Part shown: in pieces, positions 8,002 through 17,807 of the stretch
Layout: every line of letters starts with the position of its first letter
How positions within the stretch are numbered: the first letter of the stretch is position 1
NCBI GenBank assembly: GCA_016290665.1
Contig: JAEEUW010000012.1
Location: 1-37,510 of the forward strand
Source: Clostridiaceae bacterium
Lineage (GTDB): Bacteria; Bacillota; Clostridia; Oscillospirales; Acutalibacteraceae
DNA: 37,510 bases
Direction of reading: 5' to 3'
Program-made: the position numbers and the translations under genes
Notes under the pieces: model-generated
Told to the model about the DNA's origin: nothing
What the model saw: the letters and a program-made list of their open reading frames with translations, nothing else
Database searches by the model: none

Positions 8002-9192
8002 TCAGCTCGCCAGCACGCCCGCCAAAGACTTGTCGGCCAGGAACGTGTTGAGATTATAGACGAACAGAATGTGCGTGAAGTCGTTGTCGTCCGTGATGTT
8101 CTGCAGGGAATCGCTGAAGTAGCGCGGATCGATGATGACGATCTTGGAAAAATAGGGGGTCAGCATCGGAATCAGGCAGTTGGCGTAGGAGTCCTTGAAC
8201 AGCAGCAGCGTGTCCTCGGTCTGCGAAAGCGTCTGAATCACGATCTTGTCGAAGTTGCCGCCGAGGAAGACCTCATACTGGTTCTTCTGGTCGAGCTTTG
8301 TTCTGTCGAACACGCTGGGCGCCGTTTTGTTCTGCGATTCATAGTGGACCGCATAGGTGCCCTCGCTCTTGTTCGGAATGCAGACCTTCAGCACGTCGCG
8401 GAGCTTCCGGTCGCCGTAGGACGCGGCCAGCGTGCCGGAGAACCGGTCGGAGACCGCCGCCACGGTAAAATGCTTCTCCTTTGCGCCGAGCTCCCATTTG
8501 CCGCTCAGCGCCAGAAAGGCGCGCAGGGCGGCGTCGGTCGTCCAGTGGTGGTCGGTGCGGTAATAGAGCGTGGTCGGATCCTCGACCTTTTCATAGCTCT
8601 TGAGCACGCTGATCCAGCTGAACTTTTCGCCCGAAAGCTTTGCCTTCACCTGCGAAAGCTGCGCCTTCTGGTCGTCCATTCTGATATGATAGGGGAGATA
8701 CTTTTTCAGCACGTAACTGCTGTTCGGCGCCAGAATCATGGCGGCCTGCGCGTGGCGGTGCTGCCCGAGGAAGTCGTTGATCGCGTCGGTCGTTTTCTGC
8801 AGCAGCTCTTCGTTCAGCGGGGTCTGGCGTTCAAACAGAAAGCCGCGCCTGCCCAGCAGCACGCCGTTCTCTTCGCGGCGGCCGGTCAGCGTTGCAAAAA
8901 AGCTGTGCATCGAAATCAGACCGTCGCGGCCCGGGAACTGGTCGGTCAGATAGGTCTCGTATTTTTTCATGAAGCTGCCGTCGGCAACGGCGGAGAGGGT
9001 CAGCTTCGGCTTTTGCTGCAGCGTGCGGTTCTCGTTTTCCGACATGGCTTTGTCGGGAACGACAAGGAACAGGAACGCGTGCAGCGCCAAAAACGCCGCG
9101 AACGCGACGCAGATGCAAAGGCAGACCAGCGTTGTCAGACTGCGCTTTTCCGCCTTGGGCGTGTTGGAATCGGGAGCTGTCGGTCGTTTCAT
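8002..9192 (-). CDS. DHHW-family (AlgX/AlgJ-like) secreted protein
   Basis: 396 aa; N-terminal TM, 'SENENRTLQQKPKLT', 'YYRTDHHWTTDAALRAFLAL', 'LLLFKDSYANCLIPMLTPYF'. Confidence 0.85.
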   Translation of the reverse strand: MKRPTAPDSNTPKAEKRSLTTLVCLCICVAFAAFLALHAFLFLVVPDKAMSENENRTLQQKPKLTLSAVADGSFMKKYETYLTDQFPGRDGLISMHSFFATLTGRREENGVLLGRRGFLFERQTPLNEELLQKTTDAINDFLGQHRHAQAAMILAPNSSYVLKKYLPYHIRMDDQKAQLSQVKAKLSGEKFSWISVLKSYEKVEDPTTLYYRTDHHWTTDAALRAFLALSGKWELGAKEKHFTVAAVSDRFSGTLAASYGDRKLRDVLKVCIPNKSEGTYAVHYESQNKTAPSVFDRTKLDQKNQYEVFLGGNFDKIVIQTLSQTEDTLLLFKDSYANCLIPMLTPYFSKIVIIDPRYFSDSLQNITDDNDFTHILFVYNLNTFLADKSLAGVLAS

Positions 9193-9203
9193 GGTTTCTT
9201 CCT

Positions 9204-10619
9204 TTAAAATCTGAAATAGAGGAACGGGTTATAGGTGTCGCTGACGAGGCTGACCACGCACAGCGCAAGCACGGCGGCATAGCCGACGGCCTGCAGGGCC
9301 AGACGCACGTTGGCGTTGCGCAGCTTGGGGAATTTGCGGAAATAGCCGAGGGCGCTGCAGGTCATCACGGCGAACGGGAAGAGGTTCGACATCAGCAGAT
9401 ACCAGGTGTCGCCGTCCCAAAGGCCGCCGAAGCCCACCATGGCGCCGAGATACTTCGCCGCGCCGCCGAAGGTTTCGGCCGAGAAGAAGACCCAGCCGAC
9501 GATGACGATGAGCATCGTGAGCACGCGCCGCGCCCAGAGCGGCAGCTTTTCAACAAGGCTGCCGAAGACGTACTTTTCAAGAATCAGCAGCACGCCGTAG
9601 TAGGCGCCCCAGGCCACGAAGTTCCACGCCGCGCCGTGCCACAGGCCGGTCAGCGACCAGACGATCAGCAAATTGACGATCGTGCGGGCCGTGCCCTTGC
9701 GGTTGCCGCCCAGCGGGATATAGACGTAGTCGCGGAACCAGGCGGACAGCGAGATGTGCCAGCGGCTCCAGAAGTCCTTGATGGACGAGGCGGTGTAGGG
9801 GAAGTTGAAGTTCTGCACGAAGTCGAAGCCGAACATCTTGCCCAGACCGATCGCCATGTCGGAATAGCCCGAGAAGTCGAAATAAATCTGCAGGGTGTAG
9901 CAGAGAATGCCGAACCACGCGGTCACAAGGCCCAGCGAAGAGACGTCGCGCGCCGTGATTTCGGTATAGACCGCGCCGATGGTGTTGGCGAACAGCACCT
10001 TTTTGCCCAGACCGCGCACAAAGAACAGCACGCCCGCCGAGAATTTGCGAATGCCGATCCGCCGGCCCGTCAGCTGGCGTTCGATATCGCCGTACTGCAC
10101 GATGGGGCCGGCAATCAGCTGCGGGAACATGGTGATGTAGGTCGCAAACGACAGCAGGCTCCTTTGCGCGCGGCACTTGCCGCGATAGACGTCAATCACA
10201 TAGGAAAGGATCTGGAAGGTATAGAACGAAATGCCGATCGGCAGCGAAATGTTCGCCGCCTTGATCTCCATGGAAAACAGGCGGTTGAGGTTGTCCACCG
10301 CAAAGGGATAATATTTGAAAAAGCCCAGCACGAACAGGTTGAACACCACGGCGCAGACAAAGACCGTTTTGCGCCTTTTCGGGTTGCGCACCGGCGTTTG
10401 CAGATCCAGGCCGATATTATAGTTGAAATAGATGCTGATCAGCATCAGCAGAATATAGACCGGCTCGCCCCACGCATAGAACACGAGGCTGGCCAGACAG
10501 AGCACGGCGTTTTTCTTGGTGATTTCCAGCTTCGGCTCGTGCCGGAAGAACGGCACAAAATAGAAGAGCAGAACGACCGGAAGAAACACAAACAGGAAGG
10601 TTGCGCTGCTGAATAACAT
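9204..10619 (-). CDS. MBOAT-family O-acyltransferase (AlgI-like)
   Basis: 471 aa; 'MLFSSATFLFVFLPVVLLFYF', 'IDFYRG'-like 'VIDVYRGK', 'FDFSGYSDMAIGLGKMFGF', 'FPYTASSIKDFWSRWHISLSAWFRDYVYIPLGGNRKG', 'GLWHGAAWNFVAWG'. Confidence 0.95.
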   Translation of the reverse strand: MLFSSATFLFVFLPVVLLFYFVPFFRHEPKLEITKKNAVLCLASLVFYAWGEPVYILLMLISIYFNYNIGLDLQTPVRNPKRRKTVFVCAVVFNLFVLGFFKYYPFAVDNLNRLFSMEIKAANISLPIGISFYTFQILSYVIDVYRGKCRAQRSLLSFATYITMFPQLIAGPIVQYGDIERQLTGRRIGIRKFSAGVLFFVRGLGKKVLFANTIGAVYTEITARDVSSLGLVTAWFGILCYTLQIYFDFSGYSDMAIGLGKMFGFDFVQNFNFPYTASSIKDFWSRWHISLSAWFRDYVYIPLGGNRKGTARTIVNLLIVWSLTGLWHGAAWNFVAWGAYYGVLLILEKYVFGSLVEKLPLWARRVLTMLIVIVGWVFFSAETFGGAAKYLGAMVGFGGLWDGDTWYLLMSNLFPFAVMTCSALGYFRKFPKLRNANVRLALQAVGYAAVLALCVVSLVSDTYNPFLYFRF

Positions 10620-10664
10620 GAATGTCTCCTTACAAATCAGTGAAGCCGTTGAACGGCGGATGAA

Positions 10665-11135
10665 TTACAATGCCTTTTTGAACGCGCGGACCGCTTCGTC
10701 GGGCGTGTCGGAAACGACGTAGAGCACGTAGCCGCTGCGCTGCAGCAGCACGTAGGATTCCAGATAGCCGCTCTGCTCGGGCGCATAGCCGGCGAACAGC
10801 TCGGCCTTGTCGTTCACGCTGGCCTTGATTCTGTCAAGCAGCGCCTGTCCGTCGTTGTCCTGGGGAAGCTTGACCAGAAGCAGCTCGCGCACCTCCATCA
10901 CGTCGTCGGAGGCGAGATAGCGCACGTCGTCGAACTCCTGGGCGTCCAGACCGAACTCTTTTTTGAACCGGCTCTCAGCGCAGTCCTCCAGCGCCGAAAC
11001 GTCAACAGCGCCCGAAACGGCGTCAAACACGCTTTGCAGGTCGGCGGAGCTTTGCTTGTTCTGCGTGGAAAGCACCAGAATGAACACCAGCAGAACGACC
11101 ACGCAGGCCGCTTCTTTGATTCTCAGTTTGTTCAT
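10665..11135 (-). CDS. DUF4358-like membrane-anchored protein
   Basis: Start at M51 of the 206-aa ORF (MNKLRIKEAACVVVLLVFILVLS...), giving a 4-nt overlap with the upstream SGNH gene; 156 aa. Confidence 0.7.
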   Translation of the reverse strand: MNKLRIKEAACVVVLLVFILVLSTQNKQSSADLQSVFDAVSGAVDVSALEDCAESRFKKEFGLDAQEFDDVRYLASDDVMEVRELLLVKLPQDNDGQALLDRIKASVNDKAELFAGYAPEQSGYLESYVLLQRSGYVLYVVSDTPDEAVRAFKKAL

Positions 11136-11935
11136 GCGCCGATCTCCAATTCTCTGATCAAATGGACCAGCCAGTTGTTGCGGTAGAACGAGGCGGAAAG
11201 GTGGATGCCGTCCGCGCCGTAGAACGCGGTGCTCCCGCCGAAGGCCGGGGCGGAATCGAGCCACTCCACGCCGAGCGTTGTGCACATCTCCTTCAGCGCG
11301 CTGTTATAGTCGTCGATGCGCCCGAACTCGGGCGAAACGGCCTTGCTGCGGTCCACGGGGAAGAGCAGCGAGACCACGATGCGCGTCTTGGGCAGCTTGT
11401 CCTGCAGCTGCCGGATCAGCGACGTATAGTTGCGGATAAACGTGTTCAGCTGCGCGTCGCCGGTCGAAATCATGTTGAGTCCGTAATGCAGCAGCAGAAT
11501 GGGCGGGTGCTTGGCCACGATCTTGGAAAGGTTCGACTCCAGATGATGCAGGCTTGCCGAAACCTCCGCAAAGATGTGGTTGGCGTTGAGGATGTTGTAG
11601 ACCTCCAGTCCGGCCATCAGCGAATCGCCGGCGATATAGAGATCCGACAGCGCCTTGCGGTAGGAGAGCTGGCCCGCCTGAATCAGGCTGATGATCTCCT
11701 GCGTCTTGAGCTCGCGCTTTGCCCTGGCCAGCGCTTCCAGGCGCTGCTGTTCAATGACGTCCAGCTTTTTCTGGATCTCGTCCAGCGGAACGTCCTCCAG
11801 ATCCTGCAGCATGGAGACGCCCTCTTCGGGGTCCAGACCCCGCGGCATGCGGTAGCTGCGCGCCGCGACGAAGCCGGTCAGGGGCAGCAGCGATAGCACG
11901 CAGAGAAACACAACGGCAATCAAAAACTTCTTCAA
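11132..11935 (-). CDS. SGNH/GDSL-hydrolase-like secreted protein
   Basis: 267 aa; signal/TM N-terminus; 'DLYIAGDSLMAGLEVYNIL', 'ILLLHYGLNMI', 'YGADGIHLSASFYRNNWLVHL'. Confidence 0.82.
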   Translation of the reverse strand: MKKFLIAVVFLCVLSLLPLTGFVAARSYRMPRGLDPEEGVSMLQDLEDVPLDEIQKKLDVIEQQRLEALARAKRELKTQEIISLIQAGQLSYRKALSDLYIAGDSLMAGLEVYNILNANHIFAEVSASLHHLESNLSKIVAKHPPILLLHYGLNMISTGDAQLNTFIRNYTSLIRQLQDKLPKTRIVVSLLFPVDRSKAVSPEFGRIDDYNSALKEMCTTLGVEWLDSAPAFGGSTAFYGADGIHLSASFYRNNWLVHLIRELEIGA

Positions 11936-12114
11936 AAAAATAACCTCCGATAACGGGGAACAGCGTTCACTTTTTTAATATGATAATACTTGTCGAATTT
12001 GAAGTCAAGATGTCGAAAGCGAATTTTTAAAATTTAAGAAAACAGACAAAAATCTGCCCGATGCACGTACTTTTTTTATTTCTTTTTTTCTGTCCCGCGA
12101 ACGGCCGGCCGGAG

Positions 12115-12143
12115 TTGACTTTCCTCTTCAAAAATGGTATCAT
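12115..12143 (+). promoter_or_regulatory. SigmaA-type promoter upstream of zinc-ribbon/TPM genes
   Basis: TTGACT - 17 nt - TATCAT. Confidence 0.75.
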
Positions 12144-12262
12144 GAAGTCAGAATGGACAATCGGGTAAATCTGCCCTTTTTATTCTGCAATACCGATTCC
12201 GGCCCGGAATTCCGCGCGGCGCGCGCCGCCGTTCCGGCCGAAGACGCAAAGGAGGAGACGCG

Positions 12263-13363
12263 ATGGCAGACGTTCAGGAGTTCAAATGTCCGCGCTGCGG
12301 CGGCAAGCTGGAGTTTGACGCGGCCGGACAAACGATGAAGTGTCCCTATTGCGACAGCACGTTCGACCCGGAATCGCTGCGCCGGGCAAGCGACAACGCC
12401 ACGGCGGGGCCTGCCGACGCGCCCGCGGCGGGCGAAGAGGCAGCGTGGGAGCCTGCCGGGCAAAACTGGACCGGCGCCGAGGAAAGCGCCGTGCAGACCT
12501 ACGTCTGCAAATCCTGCGGCGGCGAGATCCTTTCGGAAGAGACGACGGCTGCCACGGCCTGCCCCTTCTGCGGCAACCCGGTGGTGCTTGCGGGCCGGGT
12601 GAGCGGCACGCTCAAGCCGGACTACGTGATTCCGTTCAAGCTCAACCGGCAGCAGGCGATGGATAAGCTCAGGGAGTTCGTCAAAGGCAAACGCTTCACG
12701 CCGCGCTTTTTCGCCTCCGAAAACCGCCTGCAGGAGATCCGCGGGCTGTACGTGCCGTTCTGGCTGTTTGATTCCGACGTCAGCGCCGCGGTGGAGTTTG
12801 ACGCCACCACGACGCGCCGCTGGTCCGACAGCGACTACGACTATGTGGAGACCTCGCATTACGACGTGCTCCGCTCCGGCACGATGCGTTTTGAAAACAT
12901 CCCCGTGGACGGCTCCAAAAAGATGGCGGACGACCTGATGGATTCGCTGGAGCCCTTCTTCATGGACGACGCGGTGGATTTTCAGACGGCGTATCTTTCC
13001 GGCTTCCTGGCCGACAAATACGACGTGACCATGGAGCAGAGCATGCCCCGCGCCAACGCGCGCACCAAAGCCAGCGCCAAGGCCGCGCTGCACACCGATC
13101 TGGGGAAATACACCAGCGTGATTCCGAAAAGCGAAAACGTGCAGATCGTCCCCGGCAAGGCGAAATACGCCCTGTTTCCGGTGTGGCTGCTCAACACGAG
13201 CTATCACGGCAAGACCTACACCTTCGCCATGAACGGCCAGACGGGTCGCTTCATCGGCAATCTGCCGATCTCCAAAAGCAAGCTTGCCGGACTGTTCGTC
13301 GGCGTTGCCGCCGGCGTCAGCGCCGTCACCTTCCTTGCCGGTCTGCTGGCCGGGCTGTTTTGA
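12263..13363 (+). CDS. Zinc-ribbon protein with C-terminal hydrophobic segment
   Basis: 366 aa; 'FKCPRCGGKLEFDAAGQTMKCPYCDSTF' and second ribbon 'YVCKSCGGEILSEETTAATACPFCGNPVVL', C-terminal TM 'LFVGVAAGVSAVTFLAGLLAGLF'. Confidence 0.85.
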   Translation: MADVQEFKCPRCGGKLEFDAAGQTMKCPYCDSTFDPESLRRASDNATAGPADAPAAGEEAAWEPAGQNWTGAEESAVQTYVCKSCGGEILSEETTAATACPFCGNPVVLAGRVSGTLKPDYVIPFKLNRQQAMDKLREFVKGKRFTPRFFASENRLQEIRGLYVPFWLFDSDVSAAVEFDATTTRRWSDSDYDYVETSHYDVLRSGTMRFENIPVDGSKKMADDLMDSLEPFFMDDAVDFQTAYLSGFLADKYDVTMEQSMPRANARTKASAKAALHTDLGKYTSVIPKSENVQIVPGKAKYALFPVWLLNTSYHGKTYTFAMNGQTGRFIGNLPISKSKLAGLFVGVAAGVSAVTFLAGLLAGLF

Positions 13364-13375
13364 GGAGGGCGCGCC

Positions 13376-14710
13376 ATGAAACGAATTCTGATCCTGCTGC
13401 TTTCCCTGTTGCTGCTGGCCGCGTCGGCGCTGCCCTGCGCAGCCGCCCCGGCGGGCTTCGTGCGGCTGGACAACGCGCCGACCGAAGACGAAACGGCCAG
13501 CCTCGGCGTCTGGTTCGATCTGATCCTGCAGTCCTACGGCGTGGAAGCCTATTTCCTGATCAACTATGACTATGAGGGCGGCGAACCCTTCAAGGCTTAT
13601 GCCAAGGACTATCTGAACGAGCACCAGACCGGCGACGACGCCCTGGTCTTTGCCGTTTCCTCCACCACCTATTACATGAACACCCGCGGCAGAGCAAGCG
13701 ATCTGCTGCTGGACGGCGACATGGATCAGCTCTATGACGCGATCCGCGCCGCCGACGAAAAGGGCGAACAGTATAACGCCGCGGTGCAGTTCTACAAAGC
13801 GCTCGACAAGCTGCTGAAATGGCGGCTTGCCAACGTGCCCTCGCTGACCACCGCCGCCGCGCCGGACGCCTCGCAGGCATCGACCGGGACGCCCGTGCCC
13901 CCGGAGCGGGTCGTGATTCCCGGCAGCGTGGAGATTCCGGACGAGATTTCGCCCGTGCGCGGCAACCGGCTGGTGGACGAGGCCGATCTGCTGACGCCAG
14001 AGGCTGAAACCGCGCTGCGGGAAAAGCTGGACCGCATCAGCGAAGCGCTGCAGTTCGACGTGGTCATCGTCACCGCAAAGCATATCGGCTCGCGCACCCC
14101 GATGGAGTTCGCCGACGACTATTTCGATTATAACGGCTTCGGCTACGGCCCCGGTTACGACGGCGTGTGCCTGCTGGTCAGCATGGCCGAGCGCGACTGG
14201 TGGATTTCCACCAGCGGCTTTGGCGAGACCGCGCTGTCGGACGATTATTTCATCGACATCATGGACCCGTCCGATCTGACCTATTACCTGAAAAAAGGGG
14301 AGTACGACCGGTCGTTCAACTACTTTGCGGACACGGTCAACGACTTCGTGCTGGAGGCGAAGGTCGGCGAGCCGTTCTCGCGCAGTCACCGCTATCAGGA
14401 CTGGAAGAACAAGGTGATCGGCGTCTGCATCTCGCTGGCGCTCGGGTTGATCGTTGCGGCAATCGTGACGTATTACAAGAAGGAGACCTACGTTTCCGCC
14501 GTGCACGAGAAGCGCGAAGCCGGCGGCTATATGGTCGGCTCCGTCCGCTTCGGCGAATGCTATGACCGATATCTCTATTCCAGCGTCCACAAGTCCAGAC
14601 GCGTGACGGAAAGCAGCAGCTCGTCCTCCTCGGGCGGCAGCTCCTCCTCCGGCGGCCACCACACGTCCTCTTCCGGCCGCAGTCACGGCGGCGGGGGCGG
14701 AAAGTTTTAA
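13376..14710 (+). CDS. TPM-domain membrane protein (apparent tandem TPM-like domains) with Ser/Gly/His-rich tail
   Basis: 444 aa; 'LVDEADLLTPEAETALREKLDRISEALQFDVVIVTAKHIGSRTPMEFADDYFDYNGFGYG...DGVCLLVSMAERDWWISTSG'; C-term SSSSSSSGGSSSSGGHHTSSSGRSHGGGGGKF; N-terminal domain looks like a second divergent copy. Confidence 0.85.
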   Translation: MKRILILLLSLLLLAASALPCAAAPAGFVRLDNAPTEDETASLGVWFDLILQSYGVEAYFLINYDYEGGEPFKAYAKDYLNEHQTGDDALVFAVSSTTYYMNTRGRASDLLLDGDMDQLYDAIRAADEKGEQYNAAVQFYKALDKLLKWRLANVPSLTTAAAPDASQASTGTPVPPERVVIPGSVEIPDEISPVRGNRLVDEADLLTPEAETALREKLDRISEALQFDVVIVTAKHIGSRTPMEFADDYFDYNGFGYGPGYDGVCLLVSMAERDWWISTSGFGETALSDDYFIDIMDPSDLTYYLKKGEYDRSFNYFADTVNDFVLEAKVGEPFSRSHRYQDWKNKVIGVCISLALGLIVAAIVTYYKKETYVSAVHEKREAGGYMVGSVRFGECYDRYLYSSVHKSRRVTESSSSSSSGGSSSSGGHHTSSSGRSHGGGGGKF

Positions 14711-14774
14711 TTCAGATGGCCAGAAGCCAGATAAACAGAAACAAGAATTGCTGATGAAACCGGAGGTGTCTCCC

Positions 14775-15386
14775 ATGCAGAAAAAACAGAAATGGCTTGC
14801 GCTCCTGCTCTGCCTGTGCGTGGCGTTGAGCAGCCTGATTCCGGCCTTTGCCGCAGACGGCGAAGCAACGGGCAAGCTCGGCTTCAACGTGGGCTATACG
14901 CTGGACGAAACGACCGGCGAGGTGCTCATCTTTCTGATGAACGGCGCAAAGTCCGGCTCCATGGCAGGCTTTGCGCAGTCGCCCTTTTCGGATCCCGCGA
15001 AGGTGAAGACCGTCAGGATCGACCCGTGGGTGCACAACATCGGCGCAGGCGCGTTTGCCGGCTGCGTCAACCTGACCGAGATTTGGATTCCCTTCACCGT
15101 GAGCGAAATCGGCGCCGACGCCTTTGCGGGCTGCAGCGGCTTCACCGTGCGTTACGACGGCTCCGAAGAGGCGTGGAAGACCGTGCAGATCGGCGGCGGC
15201 AACGAAGCGCTGACCGCCGCGCCCCTGATCATCGGCCCGTTTGAAGACGCCCCCATCACGGAACCGACGGTGGAACCGAAGCCGGAGAATCTCTGCCCGT
15301 GGTGCGACACGGTCCACGGCGACGGCTTCTTCCAGCGGATCGTTGCGTGGTTCCATAGTATTTTGGCAAAAATCATCCGCAAATAA
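14775..15386 (+). CDS. Secreted LRR_5 (BspA-type) protein with CPWC...GDGFFQRIVAWFHSILAKIIRK tail
   Basis: Signal peptide MQKKQKWLALLLCLCVALSSLIPAFA; 'GAGAFAGCVNLTEIWIPFTVSEIGADAFAGCSGFTVRYDG'; RBS ggaggtg before 14775. Confidence 0.82.
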   Translation: MQKKQKWLALLLCLCVALSSLIPAFAADGEATGKLGFNVGYTLDETTGEVLIFLMNGAKSGSMAGFAQSPFSDPAKVKTVRIDPWVHNIGAGAFAGCVNLTEIWIPFTVSEIGADAFAGCSGFTVRYDGSEEAWKTVQIGGGNEALTAAPLIIGPFEDAPITEPTVEPKPENLCPWCDTVHGDGFFQRIVAWFHSILAKIIRK

Positions 15387-15418
15387 ACCAACACAAACAC
15401 CGAAAAGGAGATGTGCGT

Positions 15419-16981
15419 ATGAAAACAAGAAAACTGTTCGCCCTGATTCTGGCAGTCCTCATGCTGCTGTCGGTCGCGCCCGTCGGCGCCCTTGCCGCCA
15501 ATCTGCCGACTGCGCAGAACGTCCGGGTTTCCGGCGGCGACGAAACCATCAGCGTCCAGTGGGATCCCATCAACGACTTCAACGCCAGAAAGGATCTCAA
15601 ATCGTTCCATGTGCTGTATTCGACCGACCGGACAAACTGGATGCTTGCGGGCGGCTCGCCCAGAGATTCGTCCATGTGCGTGCTCAGAGAGCCGGAGGAG
15701 GGCAGCTTCAAGGCCGGCACGACCTATTACTTTGCCGTGCAGACCGTCAGCTGGAGCGACGAGCTCGGCCCCATCAGCGAACCCTCCGCGCCGATCAAGT
15801 ACACGAATTCCACGGCCGACAAGCGGGCCGAGTGGGAGGCCGTGATGGCCGGCTACAACACGCCGACCAAAGAGACCGGCACCAAGTATGACAAGGTCAA
15901 GCTCGTCAAGGGCGAAAAAGTGGTCTGGGACAACGGCCTTTATACCCTGACCGTGACCGTGACCGCCGTGTCCGCCGCCCAGGCGACGCTGAACGTCGCC
16001 ATGAAGAACAAGACCCCCTGCACCTTTGAATGTACCTTCGTTTCGTGGAACGGCGTCGGCGGCAGGTCGTCCGGCGAAAGCGTGGACGTGCACGAGGGCT
16101 CCAAGACGCTGAAAATCGACCTGACGAACCTGAAGGACGGCGCCAACTATTTCGCGTTCTCCGTGTCCGGCTACGGCAACCCGGTGTCGCAGTATTACGG
16201 CGTGGCCAGAGGCGGCGAGTATAACGAATACGCCGACAAGCTGATCTATCTCGGCCGCAAGCATTCGCTGTGCTTCCAGAAGGCCCCCAACGCGGGCAAG
16301 ATTGCCGCAAACGAGGTTTCCGCAACCAAGAATTCCATCACCGTCGGCAAGGCGTATCAATCAACCAGCGAGGCCGCAAAGGGCTCCGGCACCATTCTGT
16401 TCTACCGGGTGGACGGCACCAAGAAGTTTGCGAAAAAGACCTTTGCCGCCGGCAAGGCGCTGAAGCTGACCAAGCTGAAGGCCAACACGCTTTATGAGAT
16501 CAAGGCGATCAACTATGTCAAGGGCGTTTCCGCCGCCGACAACAAGACGCTCGTCACCTCCAAGAGCGGCTACAGCAACCGCATCTGGATCCGCACCGCG
16601 GTGGCTTCTGCGCCCGAAATTCAGTCGATCAAGGTCAGCGGCGCCAAGGTGGGCAAGATCCACGTCAACGGCTATTGGGAATCCGACGGCGACTGGCATC
16701 CGGCCTATGACGTGACGGTCACGACCTATCAGATCACCGTCACGCTCAAGAGCGCGCCCAAGGGCATTCAGGGCATCAAGGTCACCGGCGTCGACCGCAA
16801 CGGCTATCCGCACTGGATCAAGGGCACCGGCAAGACCTTCACGATCAACGCCAACGCCAAGGGCAACGCCAAAGGCAAGAGCGTCAATCTCGGCATCGCC
16901 ACGTTCACCAACCAGTTCGGCAGCGATTCCGGCTACAGCGGCTACAGCCCCGTGACGAAGAAAGCCGTCACAATCCGATAA
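15419..16981 (+). CDS. Secreted fibronectin type III-like protein
   Basis: Signal peptide MKTRKLFALILAVLMLLSVAPVGALA; 'PTAQNVRVSGGDETISVQWDPINDF' Fn3-like start; several beta-rich domains. Confidence 0.8.
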   Translation: MKTRKLFALILAVLMLLSVAPVGALAANLPTAQNVRVSGGDETISVQWDPINDFNARKDLKSFHVLYSTDRTNWMLAGGSPRDSSMCVLREPEEGSFKAGTTYYFAVQTVSWSDELGPISEPSAPIKYTNSTADKRAEWEAVMAGYNTPTKETGTKYDKVKLVKGEKVVWDNGLYTLTVTVTAVSAAQATLNVAMKNKTPCTFECTFVSWNGVGGRSSGESVDVHEGSKTLKIDLTNLKDGANYFAFSVSGYGNPVSQYYGVARGGEYNEYADKLIYLGRKHSLCFQKAPNAGKIAANEVSATKNSITVGKAYQSTSEAAKGSGTILFYRVDGTKKFAKKTFAAGKALKLTKLKANTLYEIKAINYVKGVSAADNKTLVTSKSGYSNRIWIRTAVASAPEIQSIKVSGAKVGKIHVNGYWESDGDWHPAYDVTVTTYQITVTLKSAPKGIQGIKVTGVDRNGYPHWIKGTGKTFTINANAKGNAKGKSVNLGIATFTNQFGSDSGYSGYSPVTKKAVTIR

Positions 16982-17014
16982 ACAAAGGGTGCAAAAGCAC
17001 CGGGAGGTGTTTCC

Positions 17015-17761
17015 ATGAAACAAACCAAAAAGGCGGTTTCCCTGCTGCTGGTCCTTGTCCTGCTGCTGGGAGCCCTGTCCGCCGGGTCGGTCTGCTTTGC
17101 CGCCGCCCGCGGCCAATGCGGCCCCGAAATGTACTGGGTGCTGGATGACAACGGTCTGCTGACCATCTCCGGCAAGGGCAGAATGACCGACGCCTCAACG
17201 TGGGAGAACTGCGCTTCCGCCATCCGCACCGTCAAATTCAGCTGCGTGCCCGAAAACATCGGCGCGGGCTCGTTTGAACACTGCGTGAATCTCAAAACCA
17301 TCGCAATCCCCGACGGAGTGAAAACCATCGGGATCCAGGCCTTCGTCGGCTGCACGGCGCTGGAGTCCGTCGACTTGCCGGCTTCCGTGGAAAAGATCGG
17401 CTCCAAGGCATTCGGCGGCTGCAGCGCGCTGAAAAGCGTGACGATCCCCGAAAAGGTCAAAGAGCTTCCGCCCTATCTGTTCGAAAACTGTGCCGCGCTG
17501 ACAAGCGTGACGCTGCCGCAGGGCCTTTCCGAAATCGGCTTTGCCGTGTTCCGCGGCTGCACCGCGCTGAAGGACGTCTATTTCGGCGGCACCCGCGCCC
17601 AATGGAACGCGGTGCAGACAGAGGACGACAACGCGCCGCTTGCTGCCGCGACCGTTCACTGCACCGACGACAATCAGGTGAAGCGGCCGATTATCGGCCG
17701 CATCGTGGCCGCCATCCGCAGATTCTTTGAACGGATTCTGAGCCTGTTCACACGAAGATAA
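17015..17761 (+). CDS. Secreted LRR_5 (BspA-type) surface protein
   Basis: 248 aa; signal peptide; tandem 'IGAGSFEHCVNLKTIAIPDGVKTIGIQAFVGCTALESVDLPASVEKIGSKAFGGCSALKSVTIPEKV'; C-term 'RPIIGRIVAAIRRFFERILSLFTRR'. Confidence 0.88.
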   Translation: MKQTKKAVSLLLVLVLLLGALSAGSVCFAAARGQCGPEMYWVLDDNGLLTISGKGRMTDASTWENCASAIRTVKFSCVPENIGAGSFEHCVNLKTIAIPDGVKTIGIQAFVGCTALESVDLPASVEKIGSKAFGGCSALKSVTIPEKVKELPPYLFENCAALTSVTLPQGLSEIGFAVFRGCTALKDVYFGGTRAQWNAVQTEDDNAPLAAATVHCTDDNQVKRPIIGRIVAAIRRFFERILSLFTRR

Positions 17762-17807
17762 CAGCTCTTTGCGGCAACGAAACCGCAAAGCCAGAAAGGA
17801 GAAACCC

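Noticed and set aside
9132-10616. 494-aa plus-strand ORF
   Set aside because: Antisense to the well-supported MBOAT gene.
12140-14887. 915-aa minus-strand ORF
   Set aside because: Covers the opposite strand of the zinc-ribbon and TPM genes, which have clear motifs, RBSs and a consensus promoter; no domain visible.
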